Of a DNA stretch of 61,178 nucleotides, positions 54,975-61,178 are shown piece after piece. The stretch spans positions 347,423-408,600 of the forward strand of contig NZ_LUTV01000003.1 of the NCBI RefSeq assembly GCF_001646945.1. The letters run 5' to 3'. Every line of letters begins with the position of its first letter. Position 1 is the stretch's first letter. Made by a program: the position numbers and the translations under genes. Source of the DNA: Endozoicomonas ascidiicola. Lineage in GTDB: Bacteria; Pseudomonadota; Gammaproteobacteria; Pseudomonadales; Endozoicomonadaceae. Under the pieces are notes generated by a model. It saw nothing but the letters and a program-made list of their open reading frames with translations. It did not search any database and had not been told where the DNA came from.

Positions 54975-56851
54975 TGGGTCAAACGTCGCGTATACCCTCC
55001 GCTGAAGTGCGGACACTGGTGTCTATTTTTCAACATGAACCAGATGAGAGATTGATTCAGCAGCTGCTCGAAGATAGTGCTTTCTGTTCGTTTTATTCAG
55101 GTATCAAAAGCATGGTTCTGCAGCATATTGAGCAGATACCGCCCGTACTGGATGCCGTTCAGTCCGGCGAAGGCACTGATACCCTTACTGCTATTGCAGA
55201 TACATCAGATCAGCAAGATAGCAATGAAAGTATGGAACCAAAAGAATCTATTGAGCAAATGCTTGATAATGAGAGTACATCTGAGAGCCCTCAGAGTGAG
55301 TTCTTAAATCTTTGCAGTGACAGTAACTCCAGCCAGAGTTCCAGTAGCCCTCAGGAGCAGGGTGATGTTGCAAGTGATGCTTCAAACCTTTCAACTACAG
55401 ACGCGAATAGTGATATCCCTGATGAGCAGGAGTCAGCAGAGCTTTCAATAGTTGCTCCCATACATGAAGCTGATGAAGCTTTGCTATCTGTAAACGTGGA
55501 TAGTGCTGATGAGAATCCATCCGCTGATGACAGTGTGAAGGTAGACAGCTCTGACCATTCAAGCATAAGCCTTGTTAAAGAATCGGAAGTAGGTGAGTCC
55601 AACGCTATGAAACATAACCCACCGGATCTTCAGCTGGTTCAAGAGAGGGAAACGGTTCATGTCAATATGCCAAACGGTATGTGTGGGCGAGAATATAGCC
55701 AGATAATTCAGCTGGCCAACCTTCATGTAGAGGACAGTCGAATACCAGATGAGCTGGGTCTGCAATTTGATAAAGGATCAAATTGTATTAGTGGTATCCC
55801 AAAGCAGGCTGGGGACTTTGAAATTCGATTTCAGGGCTACTTATCCGAGGAAAATTCTTCGAGTGAGCAGACCCGGAAGGATGTATTTGTAATTTCCCGT
55901 TTTACGATTAACCCTGATCCTCGTTCGTTGTGGAAAGATGTTGAGTCCGATTCACAGGCAAAATTTCATAAACCGGATTTTGATAGCAGTAGTTTAGATG
56001 TCGAAGAGTATCGTATGATCGCTGCGAGCCAAAGAGGTCGCAGTCACGCTCATAAGGGAACACACCGTGATGATGAGGCTGGCATTAAATACCTTCCCGA
56101 AAGCGGCTGGCATATTCTTGTAGTGGCTGATGGTGCAGGCAGTTGTCAATATTCAAGGCGCGGCTCACAGCTCGCTATTACGTTTGTTCTACAACACCTG
56201 ACTGATGAACTGAATGGCGAGGTTGGAAAACAGCTTGAGGCTGTCTGTTTGGAGCGGGAGCAGCTGGAAAGTGGATTTGATCAGTCTGTAACTCAGGCTT
56301 TACATCAAACATTGGTCATGGCCGCATGGAAAGCTGCAAAGGGGATTGAAAGTGAAGCTAAACATCATGACCTTAGCGTTAAAGATTTTTCCACAACCTT
56401 GCTGATACTGATTTACAAAAAAACAGAAAAAGGTCATCTCATTCTATCGTTTTCTGTTGGAGATGGAGCGATTGCTGCCTATAGCAAAGAAGGTGGCGTA
56501 GACCTCCTTTGTACACCTGATAGTGGCGAGTTTGCAGGTCAGACTCGTTTTCTGGATGGAGGTGTTTTTAAACAACCGGATGTTTACCAAAGAATCAAGG
56601 CGTGTTTGCTGCCAGACTTCACCGCATTGATGGCGATGACAGATGGAATCACCGACGCACGATTCGAAACTGAATCCATGTTGAGCGAGAGCGCCCCTTG
56701 GCAAGCCCTGTGGATGGAGTTAGAGCCGTTATTGAAAGGCTCAAAAGAAGACGCAGAAAAGGCGGTGTTGGATTGGCTGAATTTCTGGTCGCCTGGAAAT
56801 CATGATGACCGCTCCATTGCATTTCTGGCTGGGATTGACCGAAATGACTGA
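54974..56851 (+). CDS. PP2C-type phosphatase with acidic linker and Ig-like domain
   Basis: 625 residues. An N-terminal helical piece (1-60) is followed by a Ser/Asp/Glu-rich disordered segment (about 70-210), then a module with GLQFDKGSNCISGIPKQAGDF that looks like a He_PIG-type Ig fold (about 225-320), then PP2C (about 350-615). PP2C sites: HRDDEAG, VVADGAGS (residue 383 on), VGDGAIAAYS, AMTDGITDARF, NHDDRSIAFL. It overlaps terY3 before and the kinase after (8 bp). Expected partner of the kinase in a Ser/Thr phosphorylation switch. Confidence 0.9.
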   Translation: MGQTSRIPSAEVRTLVSIFQHEPDERLIQQLLEDSAFCSFYSGIKSMVLQHIEQIPPVLDAVQSGEGTDTLTAIADTSDQQDSNESMEPKESIEQMLDNESTSESPQSEFLNLCSDSNSSQSSSSPQEQGDVASDASNLSTTDANSDIPDEQESAELSIVAPIHEADEALLSVNVDSADENPSADDSVKVDSSDHSSISLVKESEVGESNAMKHNPPDLQLVQERETVHVNMPNGMCGREYSQIIQLANLHVEDSRIPDELGLQFDKGSNCISGIPKQAGDFEIRFQGYLSEENSSSEQTRKDVFVISRFTINPDPRSLWKDVESDSQAKFHKPDFDSSSLDVEEYRMIAASQRGRSHAHKGTHRDDEAGIKYLPESGWHILVVADGAGSCQYSRRGSQLAITFVLQHLTDELNGEVGKQLEAVCLEREQLESGFDQSVTQALHQTLVMAAWKAAKGIESEAKHHDLSVKDFSTTLLILIYKKTEKGHLILSFSVGDGAIAAYSKEGGVDLLCTPDSGEFAGQTRFLDGGVFKQPDVYQRIKACLLPDFTALMAMTDGITDARFETESMLSESAPWQALWMELEPLLKGSKEDAEKAVLDWLNFWSPGNHDDRSIAFLAGIDRND

Positions 56852-58343
56852 TATTGTTCGAGTGCCATTATCTGATGGCAATTATATTGAGTACATAGAT
56901 GACTTGATTGGCTCAGGAGCCATGAAGGATGTCTATTTTACACCGTGTAAAACCAAGGTTGTTGCATTCTATCGCGAGCCTCAGGATGCAGCCGCCCGTG
57001 AACGACTTGAGATGATTACCGGTATTTACCGTGAGCGTATTTTTGATGTGCCGGGCGGTGAATATTGGAAAGAATTATTTTGTTGGCCTGATCAGATCAT
57101 AGAGTTCCAGGGGAAATTAGGGCTTGTGATGCCGGTTTATCCCGGGCATTTCTTTTTTGAACACGGCAGCGTTAATGACGACATGCTTGGTATTAAAGGG
57201 AAAGAAAAGCAGGGGAAATGGTATGCATCAGCCAATAACCAAAATCGATTTCTGGACCCACGGGAACGTGGTAGTTGGTTAAACTATCTTCAGATCAGTT
57301 TGAAGATTGCTCGTACAGTTCGACGTATGCATGCTGCTGGCTTGGCGCATTCTGACCTGAGCTATAAGAATGTTTTGGTCGCCCCGACCAGAGCTCAAAC
57401 TTGTGTGATCGACGTTGATGGACTCGTGGTTCCGGGGAAGTATCCGCCTGATGTTGTTGGGACTCCTGATTTTATAGCTCCAGAATGTGTAGCAACAGCT
57501 CATCTTGATAAAAATGACAGCGCCAGAAAACTGCCCAGTATTCAAACTGATCGACATGCGCTGGCCGTGCTGATTTACCATTATCTTCTGTTGCGGCACC
57601 CTTTACGCGGGGACAAAGTGCATGCTCTTGAACCCCATGAAGATGAAACTCTGGGTATGGGAGAAAAAGCACTGTTTATAGAGCATCCAGTGGATACAGG
57701 TAACCGTATTAAGCTGGAAAATGTTCGGGAGAGCGAACTCCCATGGAAAGATACCAATAAACTGCCATATACCATAACCGGTCCTTATCTGAGCCAGCTT
57801 TTTGAAAGAGCGTTTATTGATGGTTTACATCATCCGGGCTTAAGACCCACGGCCGATGAATGGGAAACCGCCCTGATCAAGACTCTGGATCTTGTTCAAC
57901 CATGCAATAACTCAGGTTGTGCACAAAAGTGGTATGTGTTTGATAACAAGACCAATCCTGTCTGCCCATTTTGCGATACAAAGTATGAGGGGTTGCTCCC
58001 TGTTCTCAACCTCTACTCATCTAGGGATGGGCAGAGTTTCAAGCCTGATAACCATCGTCTGATGGTCTACCGTGACCAATCTCTGTTTCCCTATCATATC
58101 AATAGGAATATTGTTCCGAATGAACGGTTGGCTGATCAGGATAAGAGCAGGGTCGGTTACTTTATCAACCATCATGGTCGATGGTTGCTGGTCAATGAAA
58201 AAATGCAGGATTTAACAGATGTGGCCAATAAGCGACCTGTGTCGCCAGGAGAGCATATTGAATTAACGGATGGTTTACAGCTTTTGTGCAGCAAAGAGCC
58301 GGGAGGGCGATTATTTGTAGTTCAGATGGTAAACAAGCATTGA
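56844..58343 (+). CDS. Ter-associated protein kinase with zinc and C-terminal domains
   Basis: About 499 residues from ATG 56844, coupled to the phosphatase gene. Glycine loop GSGAMKDVYF (residue 23 on), catalytic loop HSDLSYKN (His169, Asp171, Asn176), metal loop DVDG (190-193) in place of DFG, and PDFIAPE as the APE-type motif. Then a zinc knuckle (Cys354, Cys359, Cys374, Cys377) and a final FHA/beta-like region. It completes the TerY-phosphatase-kinase set, which probably signals stress to the Ter machinery. Confidence 0.9.
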   Translation: MTDIVRVPLSDGNYIEYIDDLIGSGAMKDVYFTPCKTKVVAFYREPQDAAARERLEMITGIYRERIFDVPGGEYWKELFCWPDQIIEFQGKLGLVMPVYPGHFFFEHGSVNDDMLGIKGKEKQGKWYASANNQNRFLDPRERGSWLNYLQISLKIARTVRRMHAAGLAHSDLSYKNVLVAPTRAQTCVIDVDGLVVPGKYPPDVVGTPDFIAPECVATAHLDKNDSARKLPSIQTDRHALAVLIYHYLLLRHPLRGDKVHALEPHEDETLGMGEKALFIEHPVDTGNRIKLENVRESELPWKDTNKLPYTITGPYLSQLFERAFIDGLHHPGLRPTADEWETALIKTLDLVQPCNNSGCAQKWYVFDNKTNPVCPFCDTKYEGLLPVLNLYSSRDGQSFKPDNHRLMVYRDQSLFPYHINRNIVPNERLADQDKSRVGYFINHHGRWLLVNEKMQDLTDVANKRPVSPGEHIELTDGLQLLCSKEPGGRLFVVQMVNKH

Positions 58344-58350
58344 GAAACTC

Positions 58351-58376
58351 GTGAGTCAGACAGATGTCTGGCTCAC
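58351..58376 (+). terminator. Hairpin after the kinase gene
   Basis: GTGAG.CAGAC pairs with GTCTG.CTCAC across AGAT, with one mismatch pair. The T-run is weak (CTGTTAAAG). Probable end of the TerY operon. Confidence 0.55.
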
Positions 58377-58401
58377 TGTTAAAGCAACCTTGAACTGGTA
58401 T

Positions 58402-58941
58402 TCAAGTGACGGATGCAGTGACGGATGCAGTGACGGCAGTATTTGAAGAAGTTTTTTTGAATTCTACTTTTCTCTGTATTTCTGGATATATTTTGTTCAG
58501 AAAGAGACTTTGGTTTTGGAACGACATCATATTGAAATGTAAATAAGTGAGATCATGGGACGTACTGATCTTAACGAACCTCTTAGTAATGATTACATTG
58601 GTTACATCTTCCAGAAATATTTCCTTGGTTTTCTTCTCCGCCGAATCATAAACTCTGATCAGGATACCGTCATAATCCAGAAAGAACTTACCGCTCATCT
58701 TGTAAAGCCTTAAAGACTCTGAGAGTAAAAAATAAACGGCATACGCAATAGCAGCAATATTGATTAAGTCATAGCCACTTTCATAGCTAAGGTACATTGG
58801 TGACAATGTTACAATAGTCGCAGCACATAATATGCGGCAGGCGATATCGAAAGAGAAATTTTTGATCTTGATATGCATCATAGCAATACGGCACTGGAGG
58901 ATATGCTTGGTTGGTAGACCTTTTCTATAGGCATAGTACAT
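58402..58941 (-). CDS. Membrane protein with PH-like domain, unknown
   Basis: Up to 179 residues. The true start may be an internal ATG near 58881. Two hydrophobic helices (ACRILCAATIVTLSPMYL and NIAAIAYAVYFLLS) precede a beta-rich part (FFLDYDGILIRVYD, EIFLEDVTNVIITKRFVKIST) that resembles bacterial PH domains. The C-terminus is a short repeat (TAVTASVTASVT) from 12-bp tandem repeats at 58406-58438. It converges with the kinase gene. Confidence 0.6.
   Translation of the reverse strand: MYYAYRKGLPTKHILQCRIAMMHIKIKNFSFDIACRILCAATIVTLSPMYLSYESGYDLINIAAIAYAVYFLLSESLRLYKMSGKFFLDYDGILIRVYDSAEKKTKEIFLEDVTNVIITKRFVKISTSHDLTYLHFNMMSFQNQSLFLNKIYPEIQRKVEFKKTSSNTAVTASVTASVT
58406..58438. repeat. Short 12-bp tandem repeats in a gene tail
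   Basis: GTGACGGATGCA occurs twice in tandem followed by a partial third unit (GTGACGGCA). The unit is a multiple of three, so copy number changes only lengthen or shorten the C-terminal TASV repeat of the minus-strand gene. Confidence 0.8.
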
Positions 58942-59445
58942 ACCCGCTGATACTGAAATGTTTCAGACTTAAAAAGGCACTGATAAGACATTAGCCTTTC
59001 ATGCTCACTTCCAAGCATTCTTTTGAAGGGCAACATCAATGTTAACCTGATGATATGCTCGCTCATCAGCTTTTCTGATCATATCTTTCAAGTTTGTAAA
59101 AAGCGATTAGGGGAAAGTACTTACATTTTATACTGCTGTGAGGGAGTGTTGCATAATTATTGTGCATTGAAGTTTATAGCGTGTAGGCATGTGTTGAACT
59201 TGTTTTTTTTCCTGAAGAAATGATGCGGAGTTTGTGAAACTCTTTTGGGGTAAACATAAAAAACTAATGGTTGGAGAGCCTTGCGATGATAGGGTGAATT
59301 GAATCGCTGGGGGGGGGAGGTAGAAATTTTTCACTGCGTGCTGCGCTACTCAGCATTAACTTGATCCCCCAGAGATTACACTCCGGGGTAGTTGGTATGT
59401 AAACAGCAATAGACTGTCTTCTGCTCAGCTGAAATAAACCTGAGT
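58942..59445. other. 504 bp with no confident gene
   Basis: AT-rich apart from a nine-G run at about 59309-59319. Several short ORFs exist but none is convincing. Probably debris between the Ter island and the transposase remnants. Confidence 0.4.
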
Positions 59446-59862
59446 TCACTCTTGTATGTTGATCGAAATGACCTCTTTTATGAAACATTCTTGAAACTCT
59501 TTCAAGGTAACAGTCTTTTCTAAATTGGTTTGACAGGGGGCGATGTTCTTCTTCTGCAGCTTGGCAAGCCCTCGCTCGACCATCCCCTTTTTCACCATTC
59601 CAGAAGGAGGAGCAATACAAACATCAAATTTACAATGGTCAATTAAAAAATTGCTTTCGTTTAAAATTGAGCTTTCACCACTATCCCTGACGATAGTTGT
59701 GGGTAGCAGGTGATTCGAAAAGTCTGTATGACATTCATCAGAGAGTATACGTTCCTGACCTTCATCAAGTGTGTTTTTGGAAGATTGGTAAAAACCTACG
59801 ACCATCTGAGAATGTGTATCTATTGCTGTACTTACGACAAAATCACTACTATCAGCACCCAT
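59446..59862 (-). pseudogene. Degraded TnsB/TniA-type integrase-core fragment
   Basis: 138 residues matching only the catalytic core of a Mu/Tn7-type DDE transposase. VVSTAIDTHSQMVVGFY fits the first-aspartate strand pair, TTIVRDSGESSIL the second (normally TDNGxEF), and IAPPSGMVKKGMVERGL the glutamate helix (normally PPxxPxxKGxVER). No N- or C-terminal domains are found and stops lie just upstream. It differs from the intact tnsB of this contig, so it comes from a different element, perhaps an earlier occupant of the same site. Confidence 0.7.
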
Positions 59863-60485
59863 TTAATCACCTATACAGTTCATTAATTCTGATTCGGACT
59901 AAGTATGCATTCCAGAATATTTCGCTACCCTTTAAGGCTAGGAGATATACCGATTACATCGTAGGAGTGTTTTTTGATTGCCGCCAGATTTTTTGTTACC
60001 CAAAAGCGGGAAAGAAAACTAAATATCTGTCGTGTATCTACCGACTACTGACTTGTATATCACTGGAACAGCTCTTCCTTTGTTTAAGGCCTCTGCGGTG
60101 AAGAACTGATAGCGGTTAGTGTATGTGCCGGAAATTTCTGAATTCACCCCGGCTAGAGGCTTATCTGAAAAGTGGGTATTTCTCTGATTATCAGTCCAAT
60201 GATAAACGCCAGTTCGATTAACTTTTTTGATTGATTATGCTTGGGAAGGTACGAATAAGTCTCTTTCCAAGAGATAATAATATTCCAATCATCTCCCTTT
60301 GAACGCCTGCACGACTTAACTCAGTTTTTCAGATGGCGAGTTTACCCAAAAGCATAGAACAACTCGCAAAGAACGCTTTCTGACTAAAATGGAAGAGCTT
60401 GTGCCATGATCCAGACTTATTAGTTTCATAGCCCCCCTATTACTCTAAGCGGTGTAATGGTCACCCTCCTTATCCATTGGATGTA
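59863..60485. other. 623 bp with no confident gene
   Basis: Low-complexity, AT-rich debris between two transposase remnants. Plus-strand ORF 59697-60101 is a chance frame, partly over the integrase fragment. Confidence 0.4.
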
Positions 60486-60830
60486 ATGGCACGGATCCAT
60501 TGTCTTCAACAATGGTACAGTCTCAGCGATGAAGAAATGGAGGACGCCTTGTTTGAAATTGCATCCATGCGACTTTTTCCAGACACTGGATAAGCCGATC
60601 CCTGATCGTACGGCGATCATAAACTTTAGACACTTGCTTGAAAAGCATCATCTTGTTGGAAAGGTGGTTAACTTTATCGAGATAAACGACTGGCTGACAG
60701 ACTCTGGGACCATCCTGAAAGAAGGCGGATTGGTTGATGAAACCATTATCGAGGCGCCGACCTTGACTAAAAATAACGGAAAACAGTGCGATCTAGACAT
60801 GCACCAGACCGAAAAAAGTGATTTTTTGAT
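60486..60830 (+). pseudogene. IS5-family transposase fragment, frameshifted and truncated
   Basis: ATG 60486 opens [20 protein letters not shown], the classic N-terminal region of IS5-group transposases, but the frame ends at RLFPDTG. A neighbouring frame continues [20 protein letters not shown] ... ETIIEAPT ... DMHQTEK, also IS5. The catalytic remainder is missing after about 60825. At least one frameshift plus truncation, so inactive. Confidence 0.88.
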
Positions 60831-60906
60831 GGAGCTCTTAATAATCAAACTACCCGACTATCGTTATCGGCAAAGGCATCGGGCATCCACTTTCCATAAA
60901 CTTTGA

Positions 60907-61084
60907 TAATCATTGACCCGTCTTTATGCCCCGATTTTCTGGTTTTATCTTCAGAGTGATGCCCCTACATCAGCTCATACCTTACTCATCTAACCTTTCT
61001 GTTTTTTTACTTGAAAATACATCACGAAAATCATCTTTTGTCTTATCGTATCCCTTATCATTGAATTTTTTAGGTTGGATTTTC
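60907..61084. other. Short flank of the right terminal repeat
   Basis: 178 bp of AT-rich sequence. A minus-strand open stretch exists but has no start of its own. It ends exactly where the 94-bp repeat begins. Confidence 0.4.
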
Positions 61085-61178
61085 AGTATTTTCCAATCCC
61101 AAAATGAGCCTGAAAAGAGTATAAACCCATGATTTCAGGCCTTTCGCTTAAAGATGCCTTGAAACAGTGATTCTCTGG
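61085..61178 (-). repeat. 94-bp terminal inverted repeat, right copy
   Basis: Exact reverse complement of 104-197. The minus strand enters with the last codons of the same repeated gene (ESLFQGIFKRKA) and ends after AAATACT, where identity to the left copy stops. Confidence 0.8.

Noticed and set aside
20771-61178. cas1, cas2 or cas3 adaptation/interference genes
   Set aside because: None found among the long frames on either strand; the array must be static or served from elsewhere.

Overview
The window looks like a complete contig from a gammaproteobacterium. The core genes (pgi, fklB, envC, ctpA, yqiA next to parE) are typical of that class. An Oceanospirillales/Endozoicomonas-like host is my best guess from protein style, but it is inference only. 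The last 94 bases are the exact reverse complement of bases 104-197, so both ends probably run into copies of one repeat, which would explain why the contig stops there.

Layout. 0.3-9.8 kb holds housekeeping genes: pgi, glycerate kinase, fklB, RNase Z, envC, ctpA, a small envelope protein and a formate/nitrite-type channel. 9.85-17.5 kb is a ferric-siderophore uptake locus (fhuB, fhuD, fhuC, fhuF-like reductase, TonB receptor, AraC regulator) with a Fur-box-like site. It appears to be decaying: fhuB has an in-frame stop, fhuD a frameshift, and the FhuF-like protein lacks one iron-sulfur cysteine. 17.6-20.8 kb carries a LOG-family gene, yqiA and parE.

20.8-32.1 kb is the standout. It is an RNA-guided Tn7-like transposon (type I-F CAST) starting about 22 bp after the parE stop: tnsA, tnsB, tnsC, tniQ, cas8/5, cas7, cas6, a 4-repeat CRISPR array, then a second, much longer TniQ/TnsD-like gene. 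There is no cas1 or cas2-3. The probable logic is two targeting modes: the long TniQ2 homes to parE as TnsD homes to glmS, while the short TniQ1 works with Cascade and crRNAs. No spacer visibly matches parE, which fits protein-guided homing.

32.6-58.9 kb is accessory DNA. It has an exported protein pair and then a large Ter (tellurite/metal stress) system: a CaCA exchanger, TerB, HAD, TerD paralogues, a predicted metabolite module (PRTase-TRSP, HAD, StiP-like, CitE-like), TerD/TerA proteins, a DUF4236 protein, a patch of small membrane proteins with yaaW, rmuC, and a TerY-phosphatase-kinase set (three vWA proteins, PP2C, kinase). I could not find the distal transposon end, so whether Ter is CAST cargo or a neighbouring island is unresolved.

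58.9-61.2 kb is a graveyard: a degraded TnsB/TniA-type integrase fragment, a frameshifted IS5-type transposase fragment, and the terminal repeat.
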